A DNA stretch of 64,000 nucleotides from contig PZJY01000009.1 of assembly GCA_031472005.1 (NCBI GenBank), positions 744,001 to 808,000 on the forward strand, in the 5' to 3' direction. The notes beneath the pieces are model-generated. The model saw only the letters and a program-made list of their open reading frames with translations, made no database searches and was not told where the DNA came from. Numbering within the stretch: position 1 is the first letter of the stretch; every line of letters starts with the position of its first letter. This DNA comes from Tetracladium setigerum. Its lineage: Eukaryota > Ascomycota > Leotiomycetes > Helotiales. This document shows positions 33,899 through 45,091 of this stretch, piece after piece. The position numbers were made by a program, and so were the translations under genes.

Positions 33899-36788
33899 CT
33901 AATGTAACTTCTCACGCAGAACAACGACGGCAGCATACCCAGCACAGCAAGCGGTAGTCATCCCATGACTACACCATGGGCATCTCACACTGGTACTGAC
34001 CACTCCGCTGACCCCCAGATCCTTGTCCTCAACCACGCTTTCTGATCTCGCCATGCATTCGTAAATCTTACTCGGCATATCGTGGAAGTACTTGCATGCG
34101 CAACAGACCACAAACATCTTTGCAATTGGTTCTGGTCCAAGTTGGTTTGACATGGGTCGCGCAGGAGGCCGGGGAATGGAATTTCGGGCATTTTGAAGAT
34201 ACTGGGATGACACCGGGGATGTTGGAGAGGTTGACCCCGACTTCGAAACAACAGGACTGAGGGGTTCAGGTTTGATGATGGACCCAGATTTGTCGCGGCC
34301 ATGTTGTTGAGATTGTGAGAGTGGTGATGGCCTCCCTTTCCCCTTTTTCTCCTTGGTGGGTTTGGTGAGAGGTTGATGTTTGAGTGGAGGGAGGAAAGAG
34401 AGGTCGTGTTGCTCCTGCTGTTGGAGCTCTGGGGTGGAGACTGAACGTGAGAGGGATTCTTGACGTTTGATTTCCGGTGGGTTTTGCAATTCTGTTGCTG
34501 AAGGAATCTTGGGTACAGGAGGGATTGGATCGAATATGGGTTCGTAAACGGGCGATTTGAAGCGCATAGGATCTGTTGGTTTAATGTAATCCTCAACTAT
34601 CTTGGGTCCATTCGACGGGTCAATGACTAGATCATCGTCCTGAATCTGAGGGAACGAGTCATGATAAGAGGCAGCATTCGAAGCCAATGGTGTGGTTATA
34701 TTTGACGACTCATCGTGGGTAGAGCAAGCCTCGCTGGAGTCTGTCGTCGATCGCGAATGGCAACCGTCTTGACGATCGCGAGAGTCAACAAGGCCAGGGC
34801 TTTGCTGAATTGAAGAAATTGACATCTTTCCCGATGACGTTGGCCGAGATTCCGTGCCAGCAAAAATATCTGCCAAAACAGTCTCTCCAAAGAGGCGATC
34901 GGCAGTAGCGATGGACCCATTGCTGGAAGTACTGCCCAGTTCCAAAAGAGGACTTTCAGAACTAGCTTGGCCAATTTTAGGACTGCAGTCCAGCTCGGTT
35001 GGCGACTCGACAGTTGCACCCCGACTTATAGCCGATTTGGGAACAGGTGTGATCCCCTGGAGTGTAGGTACATTGCCATTTGAGGACGCACGTCGGCCAT
35101 GTAGACTACTTTCTGGCGAAACCACATTATCCTCTCTAGATTGTACACTTGACGCTGGCCTAGCAGGTGCACTTGACTGATGTGCCTTGGCAAAAGATTT
35201 GATAGTCGATGCTGCGTCCATGCTCGAATTCCGAGCGAACTTTTTGATGCTCGTTAAAGACAGACGTCTCCCTCGTGAAAATGCTGCTTTGTGGGCACTT
35301 TCTGGAACCTGAAGACCATTCTCGTGACCAGTATATGACTTCTCTTCGCTCGTCTGACGTTGATGCCCGGCATCCTGAGCAGAGGGAACTCGTTCCCGGG
35401 ACGTTCCTCTGTCAACCGAAGTCTCACGTGTGTTGATAGATTGTCTCTCAGATGAGTGTGCGGAAGAGGGCCTCCTTCCATTTCCATCCCAGTCATCACT
35501 AATCTTCTGTCCAAAGGTATCACGGCGGCTGCTATGAACAGACGAGTTTCGGGCAGACGACGAATCATCTTTTTGTGTGGGAAAATATGAGGTTGGTGGG
35601 TATGTCTTCTTTCGAGGTTTTTTGCCAGTACCGTCTTGCGCTGAAGGGTTCGGTGCTCTCATAATCTTGGCAGCTTGCTCATAAATGGATTCCCATTGCT
35701 GAGGAGTTCGAGCCGAATCGGTGTCCACAGAGCTAGTCGTACTCATGACGTCCGAGGGTGATTCAACACGACTGTCACCCAAGCCAAATTCGAAGCTTGC
35801 TCCAGTAGTTTGGGAAGACCTTCTCCTCTGTTCGGTCATGGACTGTCTTCGGATCCTCTCCTGGACAAAGGCCTCCTCGGCCAATTTGAGTTTCAGTCCA
35901 CCAATGAAGCCATCGTTACTCACCCTTGGCGGTGGCTCTTCCTTCGAGGGGGTTTGCCCCACCGGCGTAACTCCAGCTGGGGTTCCATGAGCAGTTTTCC
36001 AAGCTGTAGGAATGATGGCTGGATCATTGGTACCCTTCTCCTTCCCCTTCACGACGTTATCCTCCTCCTTCAAGGGCCTCAGAATCGACACGTGTGGAAG
36101 GATCGGAGCAGGTGCCTGGGGAATAATCGGTGCGGAGGCCGAGCGATTCATGATGAGACTCATCCTCGACAGCCGCTTGTTTGGCGAAGGGTTTTTGGTC
36201 AATTTATTCCTAGATTTCTCCGCAAGTTTGGCATCGGCCTTTGCTTTGGCCAGAGCTTTCGCCTCTGCCTTTTCTTTCTCCTTCTTCCTTTCCTTGGCTG
36301 CCTTCCTCTCCTTCTTCTTTTTGTTATCTGTTAATTGTTCCCAGCCAGGAGATTGGCAGATGGACGAGGCCGCAGAGCCCGAATCACTGTCCGCCGCTTC
36401 TTCGGGAACAACCTCTCCGTGCTTGACAACAAATTTGGATCGGGGTGGTATGTCAATCGAGAGGGGAGGAGCGCTCATTGCTCGGCCAGCTTCCTGCAAG
36501 ACGGCAATTCGAGGGGGTTGCTTTGCTAGAGTTGGAATGGATGTGTCTGACTGAGACGGCTGGTTTGCAGTTATGCCAGACGCTGCATTCATGCGAGACA
36601 TCTAGAAAGTAGGAATTAGCATGATGATCCAGAGCCACCAAGGCGTTTACGTTGAATTGATGTAAATAGGAACATGCCTTTCCCTTCTGCTCAACATCCA
36701 GCATTTGTTGGTAGGTATTGCGTCTGGAGAGCGGGGGTTTGGTTTGTTGCCTCTCTTTGGACGACAAGGACGACGCCGACGATGACAT
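33899..36788 (-). CDS. 937-residue basic, disordered protein with Cys-rich C-terminal domain
   Basis: Exon 1 (36678-36788, 37 codons, MSSSASSLSSKERQQ...) joins exon 2 (33899-36601) across a 76-nt intron whose 5' end reads GCATGT (GC-AG type) with a clear branch/acceptor (CTAATTCCTACTTTCTAG). Starting directly at 36601 (MSRMNAASG) would also give an open frame. Most of the protein is Ser/Pro-rich and probably disordered, with a Lys/Ala/Glu-rich helix (KKKKERKAAKERKKEKEK and on, about residues 130-170). The last about 70 residues carry CCACKYFHDMPSKIYEC and RCPWCSHGM...CCAG, a Cys/His arrangement suggesting zinc binding; I recall similar ends on conserved Pezizomycotina proteins of unknown function. 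Confidence 0.8.
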
Positions 36789-37189
36789 GATTGAGCCGCA
36801 GATTTTGGAGGGTCCAGTCGTTCTATTGCATTCCCATTCTCACACAATTTACACACAGCCTGTCGAATGTGTGAGTGTTCGTGGTGGTCCAACGTTACTC
36901 TCGCGCATGCGGAAGAGTGTACAGTAGTAGTAGTATCAAGGGAGGAGGAGGATCGACGACCAGCTTGGTTTTGGTGGGGGAAAAAGAAAAGAAAAGATGA
37001 TCAGTCGGGCGTAGGAATAAATCAAGGAGTATTAGTGAATGTTAGGCGTCAGGAAATATCGGATACGGCGAAAGTGAGGAGAGCAAGAAAGTCAGAGCGA
37101 GCGATGGTGTGTTTTCGTTTGTGTTTGTGTTTGTAGGTAGGTGGTGTATAGTTGGTAAGATGATGTGGTAGGGTGTAAGAGTGAGTAAT

Positions 37190-37226
37190 ATGGCGATGGC
37201 GATGGCGATGGCGATGGCAATGGCGA
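37190..37226. repeat. GATGGC hexanucleotide repeat
   Basis: About six tandem GATGGC units occur, one with an A change, in the 5' flank of the 937-residue protein gene. Repeat length may be polymorphic. Confidence 0.85.
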
Positions 37227-37325
37227 CAGTGACAGCAGGCGGAGATGCAGAATGTGCAAATATGCAAATATGCCAATACAAATATCAGCCTTCCTCCGTA
37301 TGTGGACCGAAGGTTTGGAGATGAG

Positions 37326-37348
37326 GGATGCAGATGCAGATGCAGATG
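37326..37348. repeat. GATGCA hexanucleotide repeat
   Basis: There are nearly four tandem GATGCA units, 100 bp from the GATGGC repeat and similar in sequence. Confidence 0.8.
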
Positions 37349-37499
37349 AAGAGGGAAGCTGCAATGGCTCGCTGGCTTTGGTGGAGATGTAGGAGGAAGT
37401 AGCTCCTACTGTATCTGAAGTAGTAGCTGTGGGTAGGTAGGTAGCTATTATTATTGAAGTAGGTAGCTGTCGAAATAGTGGGAAGTCGATGTTGAAGGA

Positions 37500-37556
37500 G
37501 CTGTAGGTGTAGGAGCAGGAGTAGGTGTAGGTGTAGCTGTAGCGGTAGCTGTAGAA
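37500..37556. repeat. GTAGGT/GTAGCT degenerate tandem repeat
   Basis: Imperfect six-base units (GTAGGT, GTAGCT, GGAGTA) repeat about nine times. They are the same flavour as the scattered GTAGGTAG motifs nearby. Confidence 0.7.
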
Positions 37557-37824
37557 GTATCAGATCATCCTCCTCCTAGTCTTTTCTCTTCTTGATCTCT
37601 CTCCCTGCGTGTTCCAAGATCGAGAGGGTCCAACCGGCGTCTCCTTCACCCTCATCCTCATTATTGTCCTCGTCCTTGTAGTTGCACAATGATCCCGACC
37701 ACCGACGACTAGTTTTCCTCCCATGCATCGTCATGGGTTCCATGCTGGTCGGACTTTTTAGTATCGTTAGCATCTTTAGCAACTTTAGTATCCTTAGCGT
37801 TCTTGGTCTCTTCCACCGCCGCCA

Positions 37825-37842
37825 TGTGTGTGTGTGTGTGTG
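37825..37842. repeat. GT dinucleotide repeat
   Basis: There are nine GT units in gene-free DNA. Confidence 0.85.
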
Positions 37843-38036
37843 CTGCTCATAAATTCAGAACTCTCATTGATCTTTCAGACCTGACACGGATGTGTTGCGC
37901 ACGGCTTGCGAGCAGCCATGATGCCCTTACGGAGGAGGTAGGTCCTGTGTCCATGATGTGACGAACCAGAGGCATCCAAGAGAAACGTGGATGAAGCCTC
38001 TTCGCGTGTAAGTTTCACTCGTTCGGCCTCTTTCGG

Positions 38037-38073
38037 ATTGATTGATTGATTGATTGATTGTTTGTTTGTTTGT
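38037..38073. repeat. GATT/GTTT tetranucleotide repeat
   Basis: About five GATT units pass directly into about four GTTT units, a compound microsatellite. Confidence 0.85.
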
Positions 38074-40410
38074 CCTGTGCCGGACTCTGTTCTGCTAGAC
38101 GGATTCGGTGCTTAGACTTTTGTTGTGTTGTTGAAGCTTTGGCTGTGTTGGGCATGGTGGGGTGGGTATGAGGAAGGTCGATTTTAGCCTTTCGTCACGC
38201 TAATGCAGCACATGCTTGCTTCCTCTCCTCCCCCTGAGCGGATCCCCTGAACGGATCACTCCCTCAACAGATCCTCCCTCCCGTCTAATTTTAGTGCATG
38301 GAAGTCGAAGCGAGCATCAGGAAGGGTGGCGGACGGAATGTGCTTGGGAGAGCTTGGGAGAGCTTGGGAAGATTCGATTCAACTTGGGGGCAAAACACAC
38401 AAACAGGAGTACAGCAGCACGAGGAGAAGCAGAAATAATAGTAGTAATAAAGCGTAGTAGGAGTAAGGAGCAGAAAAGGACGGAGATACCCGAGTACTGC
38501 AAGTATCTAGTAAGTAGGTGATCAACTAAACCAAAGAGATACATAACCATGAATTATGAAGTATTATTATTAATTATGTAACCATTTATTTCACGCTTCT
38601 CGCTTCCTTGTTTCTTGTCAATCTGCCCTGCAAGATGTAAGAACCCTAAATTCGCCTCATTCTCCTCCCACAAAGCCCTAGCCCGTCATTACTGGCCTAC
38701 TTGACGCCGCCCATTCGTTTCCCACGAGCACACCTGATCGGAGAATTCTCCTTCAAGTCATATCACAGCCAGCTGAAGGCCAAAGTTTCAAGCCACGAAC
38801 AACAGCAGCTGAGAGAAACGAAAATCTTTCGAAACAAATAATGCGCCAACGTTTCATCATGAATCAAAGAAACGAAAAAGAATTCTCCCTTCTCTGACTT
38901 CTCTCTCCTCCTCTCCACCCTGCTCGGACCACTCGGGCGGCAATGGAAGGGAAGGGGAGATGGGATACGAGCCTTGGAACTTCCTGACAACCTCTTTTGG
39001 CTTTGGGCTTTGGGCTTTTGACATTTTTCAGATTGACTTTGAAGTCATGCATCCCGTACAGTACATACTGTAGTCTACTACACTACCCTTCTCATAGTAT
39101 AGACTACTCCTCGGATACTCCTCCTGTATCTGGGCGGGGTATACGCGAAGATCTCGGAGACCTCGGAAGCTAGGAGAATAATAAGAACCGTAGGTCCTGG
39201 GGAGGGTCATGGAGCAGGTCCAAATCTCCACTGCGGCGATGATCACCATTTCCAAAGAAATACTCGAGTCACTTCAAGATGCACCCACCTATGATGGAGT
39301 ATGTCATCGCAAAAGCTGTGGGGGTCGAAGTCGAACACAACATGCTATTTCGTGCCCATGAGTGACTTTGTAAGATGATGTGCTGAACACCCGCTGCCTA
39401 CCCATCGCCGAACTGGCTGGTACATACAGTTGTGTAGGTACTTTGCAATAACTATTGCTCAGCTTGAAATGGAAGGAAGGGAAGCCATTATTCTGCAAGA
39501 CCACCCCGGTTCTATTGAACAAAAATTCTTGTTTCTTCCTCCTGGCGAAAATGTGGAAGCTGTTTCCCATTAATTACTCTTATTCAGCTCCTCTTGCATT
39601 CTGCCTGCCGATTGAGTATTTCTTACCTGATATCGAAAATGTGGAGGTTTTTCCCCTCTCAGCTCATTTCAAACCTCTTATTTCATCATTCTTTGCTCTT
39701 GCCATCCGACTACGTGCATATTATTCAGCATATTCTTTGCTGCAACCGGGGAAATATCAGCAACACACAAATCCAATACCAGCTCCGTCGTCGACTGACT
39801 TATTGAAGGCTGTTGCAACTTCTCTGCACACCCCCACATCTATGACTACAAGACCACCGTCGTACATTATTGATCCCTCTCTTTAGATTATGGGTCTTTA
39901 GATTATTGGACAAGAGACTAGAAGGAAGCAGGAAGACCCGACGATGGCGAAATGAAGCACCACAGCGAAGTATTGAACTTTATATTTCCGTCAAGAAGGT
40001 GTCAAAAAGTCTATTCTTCTAACCTTAAACTTTCCAAGCTAACTACCTAGCTAACATCGTTCCTGGCCTACTTTTGCCAATCTTGCAACCCTTTCACTCT
40101 CCATCACCAAACATCAACCGACGACAAGAAACTTTAAAATAATGAAATAAAATAATAATAATGCAGCTACAAGCTGTCCAGTAGTCCGTTCTGTACATCC
40201 CTCGTTCTCTGGTAGATTACAAATCGTAGGAGTTGGAAATGGCTACCTAGTCAAACCTCCTTCCCTTACTTGCGGGCTTATCATTCTAGCGTGTTTATCA
40301 TTCTATGGGTCGATTCCGTGCTTGGATCTGAGATCTAGTAGAGCTAGTTAGCTACCTAGGCACCCACCTACTGTAGTGACCTAGTCACATAGCACCCTTC
40401 CTTGATTATG

Positions 40411-40513
40411 ACATTTGCTCTCCTCAAAATGCTTGTTGGGCGCTTGGAAAGCCGGTCGTCTGAAGTACACTCTCTTGACCTTAACATTTGCCCTCCTCGA
40501 AATGCTTGCTGAG
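40411..40513. repeat. Short direct duplication (two 30-bp copies)
   Basis: The 30 bp at 40411-40440 (ACATTTGCTCTCCTC...) recur at 40484-40513 with four differences, all transitions. The copies are 73 bp apart start to start. Confidence 0.75.
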
Positions 40514-42122
40514 AATTTCACTTGGTACTGTGTTCTCAATGACAGTTCAAGGGCGTCGTCCCTTTACCACCCAAAAGAACCAGCAAGGATTCAAGAGGTC
40601 TCAACAACACCAAAAAAAAAAACATTCCCGTCTTCCAACCATACACACTGATTATGAAGCAAGTCAAAAATTACCAGACAACCTACCCTCCCTCATTCCC
40701 GTCACATACCTTTTACCAGTAATCCCAAAGTTCACCTCCGGTCGTTCACTCTCCAAGCTCACGTTTCCGCAGTGTTTTACATTCCCATTCGCCCCGAGAT
40801 TCTAGAACCTCCATTTCGCTAATCTGCAACACCCACCCCCTCCCTACCCATATTACGAAACGTCGAAACCTAAGGAAAAAGGAAAAGGATCCATCCGAAC
40901 GATACAATACAGTACCATACATCCGGGACTAATACCTTGTAGTTGTCGATCTCCCGAGGGAAAACCATGGCATTATTGTGGCATTGTGGCATTGTGCAGT
41001 GCAGACTGTGTGCATCAGCACCACTGGGGATGGGATCTAGGATGGATATCGTAGGAACTACTCTAATACTTGCATGGCCAAGGTTGTCTTGCCTGGCTGT
41101 CTACAGTATTTCTAGCGGGCTCGATGAATTTTGGATCCAGATATTGAGAGCCGAAGATCCGACGGCGGTACTGGCTTTACTGGCTTTCTCGGATCGAGAG
41201 TCGGGAATTATGCCTTCTTTCCTTTTCCTCCTGCTTTCCTTTGTTCCTCCGTCTCTCCCTTCTTCTTCTTCTTCTTCTACCGCTCGTCTCAGGACAAGAG
41301 ACACGAGATGATGAACAATACGGCCTTCTCGCTCACCAGGTGCTCTTCCAAACACGACAGAGAGGAGAGAGAAGTCCTGTACTGCCATATAAGACTATTG
41401 CACCCCTGCCCTTAACAATGCTATATGCCTGAGACTAAGAACAAGGACCATCCCAACCAAGGATCCAACCACCAGAAAGTGCACTAGATGAGGGAGAGGA
41501 TGTCGAGACTAGATCAATTCAAAACATACAGTGTACACCTAGGTACAGTAAAATGCAATTCAACACCTGTCTGTTTTTCAGAGTTTTATTACAAGACTAT
41601 GTGTTGATTCACTCTGTTGTCGAGAGTAATCAACAAGAGCAAATGCTATGATAGCGCAAAGGACTAACACAGAAGAAGACACAGCATTAGCCGGCTAGAA
41701 ATTCAGACGATGTCTTTATTTCTCCATTATTCAAAGCCCAAGTAGAAACCACATAGATCAGTACTGTACTGTACAAAGACCAAGCATATCATTTAGACTG
41801 CGTATTTTAAATGCTAGCGCCCACGCCAGCCCCCCTCGGCAGATTACCGCTACACATATGGTTAGCATACCAATTACAGTGTGATGAACCATATGGCCAA
41901 ATGAATCCCCGCTAGACGCAATGCCTTCGTAGTCGCCGTTTACCCCCAGGAAATCCAGAAAACCCAATGTATCGCCTGAAAATAGCTGCAATATTCATCA
42001 AACCCTACCCCAAACCCCACCCAGCCTTCCCAACCAGATGTTATGATCTGAGATCCAAAAACTCCAACACAGGAAACTCCACGCTGAAGTACACAACAGA
42101 AAATTCAAAAATATAACAGACA

Positions 42123-43927
42123 CTAGTATGTCAGATCAACATCGCCAAGCTGGGCAATGATTTTGTCTTCGTCTGTTAAAGTGTTTCCACTGTCGGTACT
42201 ATTCGTACTCGATCCAGTACGATGTCGAGCTTCTGTATTGGATTCCTCCAGTTGAATCCCACTCGATGAAGCGCCTTCGTCGCGCATTTCTTGAAACGAC
42301 CAACTTGGTTGGAAGTTCCTGCTGTTCCATGCATGATCCACCCTCTCGTACATCTCATCGATTTGCTCCAAGCTGATCTTACTTGTTTCATAAACCATGA
42401 AGTAGACGAAGAAGCATGAGACAATGCAAAAAGTTCCCCACACGAAGAAGACCTTTGTCTGAAGATTTGCCATATTGGGTCCACCATTGACAAGGTACGG
42501 TGTGCCATATGCGATGCCAAAATTGAGAATCCAATTGGAAGCAACCGAGATCGACATGGACTTGGCGCGAACCTTGAGGGGGTAGATCTCCGAAGTTACG
42601 ACCCAAACGACAGGTCCCCATGAAGCGGCGAAGAAGAAGATGTACAAACATACGAAGATGATGAGAATTAGATTGGCGGTATATTCGTTCCCTCCTGTCG
42701 CAGAACTATACGCCGTGCCAACCGCGGCTACGAGAAGTTGACAGACACCCATCCCAACGGCGCCAATCATGAGGAGGCGTCGTCGTCCGAGTGACTCTAC
42801 GAGAACCATTCCGGGGAGGTTTGAGACCACGTTGACCACATTCACAATCAGCTGGACGATGAATGGATTTTTGATGCCGACCTTGGTGAAGAAGGTGGTT
42901 CCATAGTAGAAAATGAAATTGCATCCGGAGAGTTGCTGCAACATTTGCAGCCCAGATCCCGTGAAGAGTCGACGTCCAAGATGAGGAGATCCCAGGAATA
43001 CATCTTTGTAGGTGGAAGGACCGAGGCTTAACTCATAGGTATGATTTGCCTCGATCTCAGCAAGCTCTTCTATCAGAGCGGGATGGGTGATATCGAGCCG
43101 ACGGAGTCGACTGAGTGATGAAGCGGCTTCCGCGTGAAGGCCTCGTTTGATCAGGTAGCGAGGAGTTTCGGGTAAAATGCAGAGGCCGAGAAGGAGGATC
43201 CCGCCGTATATTAATTGTAGAGCAAAAGGGATTCTGTAGGCATTCGGTCCGTCGATTTCGTGGGTGGTGAAGTTGACGATGGCAGCGAGAAGGATGCCTA
43301 TGGTGATGGCGAGCTGGTACGCACATACCAATGTACCTCGAATCCATTTGGGCGCCATTTCAGATTGATACAATGGGACTAGAAGGGAGATAAAGCCAAC
43401 TCCAAGACCGGCAAAGAACCTACAGCGTATTAGATATGGACACCAAGAGCGATCAGAGTACTTGCCTTCCAGCGACCAGGATGGGGATCTGAGAAGCAAC
43501 GGTCTGCAGTAAGGCGCCAAAGGAGAAGATGCCCACAGCAATGATCAAAGACGTCTTTCGACCAAGTAGATCACCAAAAGGCGCCGCAGCAAGCGCTCCA
43601 AAGAAGGTGCCAGCACTCAGGATCGAAACGATCAATGAGGATTGTCCTGGCGATACGTTCAATTTGTGGTCATTCCAATCAATGTACCCCGTGCTAAATT
43701 GTTTGCGAAAGGAAGCCATAGCCAGTATACCCGATATGCTCCTGTAGAAAGCGTCAGTCCATCGCGCTTGGCCACATCGAACTCTCCTTCCCAGGCCCAG
43801 GCGCAACTCACCCTGTATCATAACCAAACAGCAAGCCGCCCATCGCAACAAACAAGCCGACCATGATGGCCGGGGCCGCAGACCCCGCAACATTGTCGGG
43901 CTTTCGCCATGCCATGGCTACGACCAT
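42123..43927 (-). CDS. MFS hexose-type transporter
   Basis: Three exons (43812-43927, 43466-43741, 42123-43419) give 562 residues. The second intron is only 46 nt and begins GCAAGT after AG, a textbook GC-AG donor; using the nearby GT instead destroys the conserved VAGRFFAGLGVG. Sugar-porter signatures are present: FVAMGGLLFGYDTGSISG, PFGDLLGRK, VPLYQSEMAPKWIRG, ILPETPRYLIKRG, LQQLSGCNFIFYYGTTFF, ESLGRRRLL, WGPVVWVVTSEIYPLKVRAK and VYETSKISLEQIDEMYE. The C-terminal tail of about 90 residues is cytosolic and Ser/Thr/Glu-rich. The pattern resembles fungal high-affinity glucose transporters or sensors. It stands alone between two gene-free regions, with a long 5' flank that may carry complex regulation. 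Confidence 0.9.
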
Positions 43928-44775
43928 GGTAGATGATGGGAGTAGTCAGGTTGGCGCACGTTGATCGGTCGAGTCGAGAGATGGAATGGTCAACGATTCG
44001 CAACGGCATCGCTCATCCCTTACGAGCAGATGGGGCGTCCAGCAACAGACCAGACGGCTCTCATTCCCCAGCGGCGAAAATTCGATATTAAATCCCAGAC
44101 AATAATCTCCCTTCCTGCGAGTATACAGCCTTCTACTTGACTTTGGATGAGGCGTGAGACGTTGCAGCGGCAGTCGATGGTGGCAGCGATCCAGCAACAG
44201 GTGTCCGGGCTAGGGCTGAGGATCGACGGGAGTGGATGAGGTGAGGTGAGGTTGAACGACAGCTGAGGAACAGGTCGAGAGAAGAAGGAGGAGGAGGAGG
44301 CGGCGTGAGTTGAGAGAGGTAGGGAGGTCGGGAGGAGGTCGTAGGTAAGTCGATGTGAGTGAGTAGTAGTCGGGAGTTCGAGAGTGGATCAACGGTATGA
44401 AGAAATGGTGTGGGGAAACTGGCGAAGAAGAGAGAGAGATGATGGGGAAGAACCGGCCGGCACACGGCTTGGGACGAGTCGCTTGGAGCGCAGCAGTCTT
44501 TCGAGAAAAAGGGAAAGGGCGGCGGCGGCGTGCAGAGTCGAGGGGGGTGGTTGGTTGGTGAGTCTGGGCTTGGGGTTGCAAAAGGCTGGGCCCGGCAGGG
44601 TGTGTGTGGATAGCGGGCTGGGACAGTCAATAGCAATAATGGACCGAGTGAGGGTTGTGAGTGGATGGTGTGTTAAAAGAAGGATCCTGCCAGAAGAAGG
44701 AGATCCTGTTAGAGGACGAAGAATGATGAGGAGGGAGAGAGTTTGCTGAGAGTCTTGAGAGAGGGCTGTGGTGTG

Positions 44776-44811
44776 CACACCACACACACGCACACACACG
44801 CACACACACCA
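44776..44811. repeat. CA/CACG dinucleotide-type repeat
   Basis: CACA units broken at regular 10-bp intervals by CG form a short tandem array in the transporter 5' region. Confidence 0.8.
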
Positions 44812-45061
44812 GCCAAAGGGACCTCTCAGAAGGCTTCGGTTGTTGCACGACCCCTCTGGGCAATCCTGTCACATTGCTCCCTCCCAAGGAAAAAAGGGAA
44901 GGGAAAGGAAAGGGAACTGGTGGGAGGAGGTGGTGGTGGTGGTGGTTGCGTGAGGTCGATGTTGTTTGGATTGAGAGGGAAGATGAAAGATTTTGACGTT
45001 CGAGGGTGAGGAAGAATCAAAATAAAGCCGACACAGTCCGAACAACAAGAATCAAGACCAA

Positions 45062-45091
45062 CAACCACCTGTCAACCACCTGTCAACCACC
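45062..45091. repeat. ACCTGTCAACC tandem repeat
   Basis: Three consecutive copies, the first imperfect, of an 11-bp unit containing GTCAACCACC. Confidence 0.7.

Larger units (their letters stand above)
36789..42122. other. Long gene-free, repeat-rich region
   Basis: No ORF in these 5.3 kb carries a motif or convincing exon structure. The first about 800 bp upstream of 36788 are promoter-like and contain several microsatellites. Further on are many TAGGTAG/CTACCTA-type short motifs (for example around 37430-37460, 40330-40390 and 41540). A 38-codon ORF on the minus strand (37824 down to about 37708) encodes repeating KDTK/AKDAN units but has weak support. The last about 400 bp are probably the 3' flank of the transporter. 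Confidence 0.45.

Noticed and set aside
37708..37824. 38-codon minus ORF with KDTK-type repeats
   Set aside because: No plausible splice to the acidic downstream ORF (37576-37782) and it begins within a GT microsatellite flank.
39455..39886. 143-codon plus ORF
   Set aside because: Composition of random AT-moderate DNA, no motif or promoter-like leader.
44133..44636. Pro/Ser-rich minus ORF upstream of the hexose transporter
   Set aside because: Caused by the C/T-rich leader of the transporter; overlapping frames give similar low-complexity peptides.
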